NCBI GenBank assembly: GCA_027033875.1
Contig: JALVKK010000345.1
Span: 12,668 to 18,673 of the forward strand
DNA from: Flavobacteriales bacterium
Lineage (GTDB): Bacteria > Bacteroidota > Bacteroidia > Flavobacteriales > Flavobacteriaceae
DNA length: 6,006 nucleotides
Direction: 5' to 3'
A program made the position numbers and the translations under genes. The notes beneath the pieces were generated by a model. The model was not told the DNA's origin and ran no database searches. It saw only the letters and a list, made by a program, of their open reading frames with translations. This document shows positions 1 through 5,543 of this stretch, in pieces. The number at the start of each line of letters is the position of its first letter. Position 1 is the first letter of the stretch.

Positions 1-124
1 AATTGACGCTTTGACACACTTACAAAAATATGGTGAAGTTTGTCCGGCTAACTGGGAAGAAGGTCAAGAAGCTTTAAAACCTACTTTTGATGGTGTTGCC
101 GAATACTTATCGCACAAAAAATAA
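1..124 (+). CDS. ahpC: Alkyl hydroperoxide reductase subunit C (AhpC peroxiredoxin), C-terminal end only
   Basis: Only the last 40 codons are in the window; the frame begins at base 2 and the gene starts upstream. AhpC is a cytoplasmic 2-Cys peroxiredoxin that reduces hydrogen peroxide and organic hydroperoxides and is itself recycled by AhpF or a thioredoxin-type donor. The visible tail carries the family's resolving-cysteine segment, EVCPANW, with the Cys codon at 41-43. It is followed by an EALKPT stretch and a C-terminal VAEYL segment, matching the end of AhpC, where the YL motif packs over the active site in peroxide-sensitive peroxiredoxins. The peroxidatic cysteine lies outside the window, so it cannot be checked. 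The gene ends in two consecutive in-frame TAA codons (122-127) and a terminator follows 22 bases later, so this is the end of its transcript. A related 2-Cys peroxiredoxin is the main alternative, but the VCPANW sequence is strongly AhpC-like. Confidence 0.86.
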   Translation, partial: IDALTHLQKYGEVCPANWEEGQEALKPTFDGVAEYLSHKK

Positions 125-145
125 TAACCGGATTTTACGGATTTT

Positions 146-175
146 AAGCGGGCTTTTTAGTCCGCTTTTTTTTTT
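146..175 (+). terminator. Rho-independent terminator after ahpC
   Basis: The bases AAGCGGGCT (146-154) and AGTCCGCTT (159-167) pair as a 9-bp stem with one G-U wobble around a TTTT loop. The stem's last two Ts open a run of ten Ts (166-175). A G+C-rich stem core plus an uninterrupted T tract is the textbook form. It sits 22 bases after the ahpC stop codon and separates ahpC transcription from the repeat-rich region and mutS. Confidence 0.93.
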
Positions 176-193
176 CAACTAAAATAAAGTAAA

Positions 194-244
194 AGCCAAG
201 AATACACGAATAATGACATAAGAAATATTCGTGAATTAGTGGCT
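194..244. repeat. Imperfect inverted repeat, 19-bp arms (possible REP-like element)
   Basis: The left arm AGCCAAGAATACACGAATA (194-212) and the right arm TATTCGTGAATTAGTGGCT (226-244) are reverse complements at 16 of 19 positions and are separated by 13 bases. The ends (AGCC/GGCT) and the inner 8 bases (ACACGAATA side) pair perfectly; the three mismatches are in the middle. There is no T tract after it, so it is not a typical terminator, and it lies after the ahpC terminator. From memory, similar elements reading GCCACGAATTCACGAAT recur between genes in Bacteroidota genomes, which suggests a dispersed palindromic repeat. Copy number in this genome cannot be seen here. Confidence 0.7.
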
Positions 245-268
245 AAAACTTGTTTCAATTCCAAAACC

Positions 269-319
269 GGTCATTTCGGTACAATTTTGCTCGTTACCTC
301 ACAAAATCACTCAATGACC
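269..319. repeat. Second imperfect inverted repeat in the ahpC-mutS gap
   Basis: The outer arms GGTCATT (269-275) and AATGACC (313-319) are perfect reverse complements, and so are the inner arms ATTTTG (284-289) and CAAAAT (302-307). The unpaired stretches between the arms are 8 bases on the left and 5 on the right, with a 12-base central loop. The nested arms make a chance pairing less likely, but each is short. It could be another dispersed intergenic repeat or the remains of one. No coding frame or promoter box overlaps it. Confidence 0.5.
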
Positions 320-331
320 TACTTCTCATTT

Positions 332-384
332 CCTCACTCCTCACTCCTCACTCCTCAATTCATCAACTCATCAATTCTTCAAAT
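332..384. repeat. Heptamer tandem repeat (CCTCACT) running into octamer repeat
   Basis: CCTCACT occurs three times exactly (332-338, 339-345, 346-352), followed by a near copy CCTCAAT (353-359). From 361 the pattern changes to 8-base units: CATCAACT, CATCAATT, CTTCAAAT (361-384). The strand is pyrimidine/A biased, with hardly any G. It is not coding. Tandem arrays like this are prone to slippage, so unit number may differ between strains. Confidence 0.8.
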
Positions 385-461
385 TAAAAGCAGAATTTTA
401 GTTTGAAGCAATAAGTAATCATCAAAGCAGAAAATATTCAATGAAATACGAATAATTCTCA

Positions 462-495
462 TTTCTCAAAAAAACAGAAGTTTTTTGTAAATTAG
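462..495 (+). promoter_or_regulatory. Possible mutS promoter (weak match to Bacteroidota consensus)
   Basis: TAAATTAG at 488-495 matches the Bacteroidota -7 element TAnnTTTG at all but one fixed position. TTTC at 462-465 is one base from the -33 TTTG and lies 22 bases upstream. This would put transcription start about 15-20 bases before the TTG start codon of mutS. Both boxes are imperfect, so this is a tentative call; the terminator upstream does mean mutS needs its own promoter somewhere in 176-519. Confidence 0.3.
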
Positions 496-519
496 CGCTT
501 CAAATAAAATCACTGAACT

Positions 520-3129
520 TTGGCAAAAAAAGTAACCCCTTTAATGAAACAATACAACAGTATCAAGGCAAAATATCCCGATGCTTTATTACTGTTTAGA
601 GTGGGTGATTTTTATGAAACTTTCGGCAATGACGCCATAAAAGCCGCCAAAATTCTGGGAATTGTTCAAACCAAACGCGGTAACGGTTCGGAAGCCGAAA
701 CCGCCCTTGCCGGTTTTCCACACCACTCGCTCAATACGTATTTGCCAAAACTGGTCAAAGCAGGCTTGCGAGTCGCTATTTGCGACCAACTGGAAGACCC
801 TAAACTGGCAAAAAAAATCGTAAAACGAGGCGTTACCGAAGTAGTTACCCCGGGCGTTGCTCTCAACGACGACGTACTCGAAGCCAAATCCAACAATTTT
901 TTAGCTTCTGTTTTTTTTGATAAGAAAAAAATAGGTATCGCTTTTATTGATATATCTACCGGCGAATTTCTAATCAGTGAAGGCAATAAAGAATACACCG
1001 ACAAACTCTTACAAAATTTTAAACCTTCGGAAATCCTGTTCAGCTATGCCCAACAAAAACAGTTTACCGAAGCATTCGGAACAGATTTTTATACTTTTAA
1101 GCAAGATGAATGGGTCTATCAATCCGATTATACCGGCGAATTACTCAAAAATCATTTTCAAACCGTCAATCTGAAAGGTTTTGGCGTTGCCGACCTCAAA
1201 ACAGCTTTGATAGCCGCCGGCGCTATCTTACATTATCTCTCCGATGTTAAACAAAATGATTTAAAACACATCAACAAAATCAGCCGTATAGAAGAAGATG
1301 CTTATGTATGGATGGACAAATTTACCATTCGCAATCTCGAACTCTACGGCAGTTCCCAATCCGGTGCCGTTAGCCTGCTCGATATCATAGACCAAACACT
1401 TACGGCTATGGGTGGACGAACGATTCGCCGGTGGCTAGCACTACCCTTAAAAGATAAAAACAAAATTGACGAACGCCTGCAAATAGTGGCACAGTTTGTC
1501 AACAATCAAGAATTGTCAAGCGATATTTCCGGAAGACTGAAACAAATTGGCGACATAGAACGTTTGGTATCCAAAGTGGCAACCGGTAAAATAAATCCAC
1601 GCGAAATCATACAATTGCTATACTCATTGGACGCCATTATACCAATCAAAGAACAATTGGCAAAACAGGAAGAACCTGCATTGCAAAAAATAGCCGAACA
1701 AATCAATAGTTTGGATTTGCTTCGCAATAAAATACGCCAAAGCGTCAATGAGGAAGCTCCTGTAAATCTGCAAAAAGGCAATGTCGTCAAATCAGGTGTG
1801 TCAAACGAATTGGACGAACTGCGACAACTCAAATCTTCATCAAAACAGGTTTTGGATCAAATTGTCGTACGTGAAATACAACGCACCGGAATCAATTCAC
1901 TGAAAATAGGTTTTAACAATGTATTCGGATACTATCTCGAAGTTAGAAATACATACAAAGACCGTGTCCCGGACGACTGGATTCGCAAACAAACTTTAAC
2001 CGCCGCCGAACGCTATATCACCGAAGAACTCAAAGAACTGGAAAGTAAAATACTAGGTGCCGAAGAAAAAATTCTGCAACTTGAACAAACTATCTTTCAG
2101 CAACTCGTTACTTGGTTACACGACTATATCAAAGCCATACAAATCAATGCACAACTGATTGGCGAAATCGATACCTATTTGTCTTTTGCTCGTCTGGCGG
2201 TTAGACACAATTATACTCGTCCGGAAATTGATAAAACCTACGATATCGACATCAAAGACGGACGACATCCGGTCATCGAACGACAACTACCCGAAGGTGA
2301 AAGTTATATCCCCAATGATATTTTTCTGGACCGCGATCAACAACAAATCATAATGATTACCGGTCCCAATATGTCGGGAAAATCCGCTTTATTACGCCAA
2401 ACGGCTTTGATTGTACTCTTATCGCAAATAGGTAGTTTTGTGCCGGCTAAAAATGCCCGTATCGGCATAGTCGATAAAATTTTTACCCGTGTTGGCGCAT
2501 CGGACAATATCTCTATGGGTGAATCAACTTTTATGGTCGAGATGAACGAAACGGCAAGTATTCTCAATAATCTCTCCGACCGCAGTTTGATATTACTGGA
2601 CGAAATCGGTCGAGGTACCAGCACTTACGACGGTATATCCATAGCTTGGGCTATCGCCGATTATCTGCACGAACACCCTGCTCGTCCCAAAACCCTGTTT
2701 GCCACACACTACCACGAACTCAACGATATGACCAAAACTTTTGAACGTATCAAAAATTATAACGTATCGATTAAAGAAGTGGATAATAATATTATATTTG
2801 TCCGAAAACTCGTTCCGGGCGGTAGCGAACACAGTTTTGGTATTCACGTCGCCAAATTGGCGGGAATGCCCTTGCGGGTTATCAACAAAGCCAACAAAAT
2901 CTTAAAAGAACTCGAAACATCCAAACAAAAAGAAACCGTCAAACAACAACTCAACGAATCGTCCAAGACAATGCAGTTGAGTTTTTTTCAACTCGACGAC
3001 CCGCTTCTCGAAGAAATCAAAGAAGAAATCCTTGACACCGATATCGATAATCTAACTCCGGTTGAAGCTTTGATGAAATTGAATGAAATCAAACGTATGC
3101 TGACGCGAGATAAAAAGAAAAATCGCTGA
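520..3129 (+). CDS. mutS: DNA mismatch repair protein MutS
   Basis: MutS recognises base mismatches and small loops and recruits MutL to start repair. At 869 residues it is full length (E. coli MutS has 853). The mismatch-contacting F-x-E motif is present as F31-Y32-E33 in GDFYETF. Then come the connector, the lever/clamp region (about 265-560, with a charged coiled-coil-like segment near 430-520) and the ATPase domain: Walker A GPNMSGKS (615-622), Walker B ending D694-E695, the GRGTST segment, and the FATHYHEL switch with H730. Near the C-terminus QLSFF (819-823) matches the beta-clamp binding motif position of E. coli MutS, followed by the NLTPVEAL helix region. The start is TTG at 520: an in-frame TGA at 514-516 rules out anything further upstream, and the next ATG (544) would remove the conserved MAKKVTPL beginning. 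There is no Shine-Dalgarno sequence. No key residue is missing. mutL is not in the window. Confidence 0.97.
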   Translation: MAKKVTPLMKQYNSIKAKYPDALLLFRVGDFYETFGNDAIKAAKILGIVQTKRGNGSEAETALAGFPHHSLNTYLPKLVKAGLRVAICDQLEDPKLAKKIVKRGVTEVVTPGVALNDDVLEAKSNNFLASVFFDKKKIGIAFIDISTGEFLISEGNKEYTDKLLQNFKPSEILFSYAQQKQFTEAFGTDFYTFKQDEWVYQSDYTGELLKNHFQTVNLKGFGVADLKTALIAAGAILHYLSDVKQNDLKHINKISRIEEDAYVWMDKFTIRNLELYGSSQSGAVSLLDIIDQTLTAMGGRTIRRWLALPLKDKNKIDERLQIVAQFVNNQELSSDISGRLKQIGDIERLVSKVATGKINPREIIQLLYSLDAIIPIKEQLAKQEEPALQKIAEQINSLDLLRNKIRQSVNEEAPVNLQKGNVVKSGVSNELDELRQLKSSSKQVLDQIVVREIQRTGINSLKIGFNNVFGYYLEVRNTYKDRVPDDWIRKQTLTAAERYITEELKELESKILGAEEKILQLEQTIFQQLVTWLHDYIKAIQINAQLIGEIDTYLSFARLAVRHNYTRPEIDKTYDIDIKDGRHPVIERQLPEGESYIPNDIFLDRDQQQIIMITGPNMSGKSALLRQTALIVLLSQIGSFVPAKNARIGIVDKIFTRVGASDNISMGESTFMVEMNETASILNNLSDRSLILLDEIGRGTSTYDGISIAWAIADYLHEHPARPKTLFATHYHELNDMTKTFERIKNYNVSIKEVDNNIIFVRKLVPGGSEHSFGIHVAKLAGMPLRVINKANKILKELETSKQKETVKQQLNESSKTMQLSFFQLDDPLLEEIKEEILDTDIDNLTPVEALMKLNEIKRMLTRDKKKNR

Positions 3130-3223
3130 ATCTTTCAATTCTTTTCCGTTTCTTTTAATACAAGTGAAATATCATAACTTTCAACATCACCAAGGTCTAA
3201 TGTTTTTTTAATAACAATTAAAA

Positions 3224-3251
3224 CTTGGAAACCAAATTTTCCGTATTTTTG
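3224..3251 (+). promoter_or_regulatory. Bacteroidota-type promoter for the DUF302 lipoprotein gene
   Basis: TATTTTTG (3244-3251) is a perfect match to the -7 consensus TAnnTTTG of the Bacteroidota primary sigma factor. CTTG (3224-3227) supplies a -33 TTG core 16 bases upstream, slightly closer than usual. Transcription would begin around 3256-3260, giving a leader of only about 20 bases before the preferred ATG at 3280. The spacing to a gene start on the same strand supports the call. Confidence 0.62.
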
Positions 3252-3279
3252 ACATCTAATAAATCGACAAATGACAATC

Positions 3280-3843
3280 ATGAAAAAATCAATTTTATTA
3301 TTCAGTCTTATTCTATTGACGAGTGCTTGTAACAATAACCAATCACAAACAACCGAAAAAACCGAAAATACAAAACAAAACACCGAAAATATTGAACGTT
3401 CGGCAGATCACAGCAAAACGAAATTCGTATTGTTTCAAAGCGATTACGACCCGAAAACAACCTATCAAAAACTCAAAGGTTACCTCGAAGAACAAGGCAT
3501 GTACTACCCGCGAATCGTCGATCATGAAACTGCAGCTAAAAATGCCGGTATAGAACTGAATACCATATACTTAATGGTTTTTGGAAATCCGAAAACGGCA
3601 GCTATGTTGATGCAAGAAAATCCGGAAGTCGGAATGGAATTGCCACATAAAGCCTTAATTTACAAAGACAACGAAGGACGCACATGGGTTTTGTATAAAA
3701 AATTGGACTATCTCAAAGATTTATATTTTATCAAAGACCCTAATGACGTCATCAAAAAAATGAACAAACTGCAAGAAGGTTTTAAACAAGCCGTTATCAA
3801 TCCGATTCATAATACACAAATTTCCGATGAAGAAATTCAATAA
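3280..3843 (+). CDS. DUF302-domain lipoprotein, function unknown
   Basis: The protein has 187 residues from the ATG at 3280. An in-frame ATG at 3271 would add only MTI; I prefer 3280 because it gives a compact lipoprotein signal peptide: two lysines, a hydrophobic stretch, then LTSAC with the lipid-carrying Cys at residue 17. A polar linker rich in N, Q, T, E and K (18-47) follows. The folded part (about 48-150) matches DUF302: a KFVLFQSD strand, a helix, the R-I-V-D-H segment (78-82), the highly typical FGNPK motif (101-105), then LMQENPEVGMELPHK and a D-N-E-G-x-x-W-V-LY strand pair. The domain is widespread, but its biochemical role is not established; ligand binding has been suggested from its fold. 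The protein should be anchored in a membrane on the periplasmic side. The residues after Cys (NNNQSQ) do not look like the K/D/E-rich surface-export signal of Bacteroidota. A promoter sits just upstream; the protease gene follows after 30 bases. Confidence 0.85.
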   Translation: MKKSILLFSLILLTSACNNNQSQTTEKTENTKQNTENIERSADHSKTKFVLFQSDYDPKTTYQKLKGYLEEQGMYYPRIVDHETAAKNAGIELNTIYLMVFGNPKTAAMLMQENPEVGMELPHKALIYKDNEGRTWVLYKKLDYLKDLYFIKDPNDVIKKMNKLQEGFKQAVINPIHNTQISDEEIQ

Positions 3844-3873
3844 CATCATTCTTGATAATATAAGCAAACATAG

Positions 3874-4305
3874 ATGAAACTCAAAAAATTTTTAAAAAAA
3901 CACGGTTATCAAATCATATATTTAACCACATTGCCTTCCGGACACCATTTACTCGGGGCTAAACTCAATGGCAAAAACGGTAATTTTATACTCGATACAG
4001 GCGCTTCAACTACTTGTATAGATGAAAATAAAATAGAAAAATTTAAAATCAAAGCCAAGGACACCGAACATAAAGCCACCGGTGCCGGAAGTAATGATAT
4101 AGATATTCTATTTTCTAAAAAAAATAAACTGAAAATCGGGAATTGGCAAATCAAAAAAATACCTTTAGTGGTTATGAATTTAGAACATATCAATGAAGTT
4201 TTGAACATATTTGATATTGAAATTGACGGCATTATCGGTGCCGATGTTTTACACAAAGGCAAAGGCATTATTCAATATGAAAAAGAATTGTTGTTTCTAA
4301 AATGA
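3874..4305 (+). CDS. Retropepsin-like (clan AA) aspartic protease, small single-domain
   Basis: This 143-residue protein carries the retropepsin active-site motif FILDTGAST, with catalytic Asp41 in D41-T42-G43-A44. The second conserved element is the hydrophobic IDGIIGADVL (117-126), equivalent to the I-x-G-R/A-D helix turn of retroviral-type proteases. The C-terminal GIIQYEKELLFLK strand is the usual end of bacterial members. With one D-T-G per chain it should work as a homodimer, as retropepsins do. There is no signal peptide or membrane segment, so it is probably cytoplasmic. Flavobacterial stand-alone proteins of this length and pattern are a familiar family, but their substrates are unknown. 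The start ATG is 30 bases after the DUF302 gene, with no clear promoter between, so the two may share a transcript. Nothing in the sequence links it to a retroelement: no reverse transcriptase or integrase is nearby. Confidence 0.88.
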   Translation: MKLKKFLKKHGYQIIYLTTLPSGHHLLGAKLNGKNGNFILDTGASTTCIDENKIEKFKIKAKDTEHKATGAGSNDIDILFSKKNKLKIGNWQIKKIPLVVMNLEHINEVLNIFDIEIDGIIGADVLHKGKGIIQYEKELLFLK

Positions 4306-4362
4306 TGATTTGGTTAATTGTTATTCATTATAAACTTTAAAAAACCTTAAAAACTTTTAACA

Positions 4363-4386
4363 AGAGACGCAGCATGCTGCGTCTCT
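4363..4386. repeat. Perfect 24-base palindrome
   Basis: AGAGACGCAGCA (4363-4374) is followed directly by its exact reverse complement (4375-4386), with no spacer; the centre is GCATGC. As RNA it could form a stable G+C-rich hairpin of about 10 bp with a tiny loop. No T tract follows on either strand, so it is not a standard terminator, although it could slow transcription or protect the 3' end of the protease mRNA. From memory, very similar GAGACGC...GCGTCTC palindromes recur between genes in Bacteroidota and cyanobacteria, so I read it as a dispersed repeat copy. Confidence 0.85.
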
Positions 4387-4389
4387 ACA

Positions 4390-4417
4390 TTCAACTTTCA
4401 ACTTTTAACTTTCAACT
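4390..4417. repeat. Heptamer tandem array (TTCAACT x4)
   Basis: Four 7-base units run without gaps: TTCAACT, TTCAACT, TTTAACT, TTCAACT, with one base differing in the third. It lies 3 bases after the 24-base palindrome and ends 8 bases before the thiL start codon, so it would be in the 5' leader of thiL, and a change in unit number would alter leader length. No coding role. Confidence 0.82.
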
Positions 4418-4425
4418 AATTAAAG

Positions 4426-5469
4426 ATGCTACAAGATAAAAACCCTTCAAAAACAGACATTAGTAAATTAGGGGAATTCGGTTTAATCGAAACACTGACC
4501 AAAGATTTTAAAATCAAAAATCCTCGCACCGTTAAAGGTGTCGGCGATGATGCCGCCGTATTGAATTTTAAAGACAAAGAAACTTTGGCTTCTACTGATT
4601 TATTAGTAGAAGGTGTTCATTTTGATTTGGCATATTTTCCGCTCAAACATTTGGGATACAAAGCCGCCGTCGTCAATTTTTCAGACATTTATGCGATGAA
4701 CGGCACGGCTACACAATTGTTGGTCGCTTTAGCACTGTCCAACCGTTTTCCTTTGGAAGCCGTTGAAGAAATATATGAAGGTATCAAACTCGCTTGTCGT
4801 CTTTACGAGGTCGATTTGGTCGGTGGCGATACCACGTCCTCCCGTTCCGGTTTGATATTAAGCCCGACTGTTTTGGGAGAAGTTGATAAAAATAAAGTTG
4901 CATACCGCTCAGGCGCCAAACCCAATGATCTTATTGTCGTTACCGGCGATTTGGGCGCCGCTTATACGGGCTTATTGGTCTTACAACGCGAAAACGAAAC
5001 CTTTAAAGCCAATCCGCAACACCAACCCGACTTGTCGCCTTACGCTTATGTAGTAGAACGTCAGCTAAAACCCGAAGCTCGCAAAGATATTCCGCCCCTA
5101 CTCAAAGAATTAGATGTCCAACCTACCGCTATGATTGACATTTCTGACGGATTGTCATCGGAAATGTTACATATTACCAAACAGTCAGGTGTAGGCGCAC
5201 ATATCTATGCCGAAAAAATCCCTATTGACCCGCAAACTATCTTGACAGCTGACGAATTTCATATCAGCGAATTAACAGCCGCTCTCAACGGTGGTGAAGA
5301 CTACGAATTGCTCATGACAATCAGCCAAAAAGATTACGAAAAAATTAAGCATCGAAGAGAATTTGCCGTTATCGGACATATAACCGAAGACAAAGGTGCT
5401 TATTTGATTACACAAGACAATCAGAAAGTCAAACTCAAAGCTCAAGGTTGGAATGCTTTAAAAAGTTAG
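4426..5469 (+). CDS. thiL: Thiamine-monophosphate kinase
   Basis: ThiL catalyses the last step of thiamine diphosphate synthesis, thiamine monophosphate + ATP to thiamine diphosphate + ADP, in the cytoplasm. The 347 residues include all signature motifs of this PurM/AIR-synthase-like family in order: the FGLI start segment (18-21), GVGDDAAV (38-45) for metal-nucleotide binding, STDLLVEGVHF (56-66), the NFSDIYAMN segment (84-92), GGDTTSS (133-139), the VVTGDLG turn (171-177), ISDGLSSE (239-246) and NGGEDYELL (288-296). Length is slightly above the E. coli protein (about 325), partly from a short N-terminal extension ahead of the conserved ELGEFGLI-like segment. The ATG at 4426 is the first start; no other is needed. 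The leader is A+T-rich, without a Shine-Dalgarno, and holds a palindrome and heptamer array. I see no TPP riboswitch upstream and no other thi genes, so it appears to stand alone. Confidence 0.97.
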   Translation: MLQDKNPSKTDISKLGEFGLIETLTKDFKIKNPRTVKGVGDDAAVLNFKDKETLASTDLLVEGVHFDLAYFPLKHLGYKAAVVNFSDIYAMNGTATQLLVALALSNRFPLEAVEEIYEGIKLACRLYEVDLVGGDTTSSRSGLILSPTVLGEVDKNKVAYRSGAKPNDLIVVTGDLGAAYTGLLVLQRENETFKANPQHQPDLSPYAYVVERQLKPEARKDIPPLLKELDVQPTAMIDISDGLSSEMLHITKQSGVGAHIYAEKIPIDPQTILTADEFHISELTAALNGGEDYELLMTISQKDYEKIKHRREFAVIGHITEDKGAYLITQDNQKVKLKAQGWNALKS

Positions 5470-5484
5470 TATTATGCTTTTTTA

Positions 5485-5492
5485 TATCTTTG
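5485..5492 (+). promoter_or_regulatory. Bacteroidota -7 promoter box for the polyprenyl synthase gene
   Basis: TATCTTTG is a perfect match to TAnnTTTG and lies 16 bases after the thiL stop codon. No good -33 TTTG is visible at the expected distance; the nearest candidate, TTAG at 5466-5469, overlaps the thiL stop. Transcription would start near 5497-5500, giving a leader of about 45 bases. The box suggests the synthase gene can be transcribed independently of thiL, though read-through from thiL is also possible because no terminator separates them. Confidence 0.5.
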
Positions 5493-5543
5493 TCCGAAAT
5501 AAAACATCAGAATTAGCCTAAAAAATCATCTTCCGGTCGTCAA

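Noticed and set aside
332..417. CRISPR-like repeats
   Set aside because: The units are 7-8 bases and directly tandem, with no spacers; this is a simple tandem repeat.
589..2847. Several open frames antisense to or out of frame within mutS (for example 666-1004, 1506-1832, 2337-2624 on the minus strand and 977-1174 on the plus strand)
   Set aside because: They lie wholly inside the well-supported mutS gene, show no recognisable domains and have low-complexity or odd composition; they are frame shadows.
3206..3223. Possible mutS terminator: TTTTAAT (3206-3212) pairing with ATTAAAA (3217-3223) around AACA
   Set aside because: The stem is all A-T pairs and no T run follows it; such pairings are expected by chance in A/T-rich gaps. 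I see no convincing terminator for mutS.
3909..4268. 119-residue minus-strand open frame opposite the retropepsin-like gene
   Set aside because: The plus-strand frame has the catalytic DTGA motif and the expected family length; the minus-strand translation shows no motif and is a shadow.
3874..4305. Reading the retropepsin-like gene as a piece of a retroelement
   Set aside because: No reverse transcriptase, integrase, RNase H or terminal repeats are near; the protein has the form of a stand-alone bacterial family.
4306..4425. TPP riboswitch upstream of thiL
   Set aside because: The gap is only 120 bases and is largely taken up by the palindrome and heptamer array; the conserved CUGAGA and related thi-box segments are absent.
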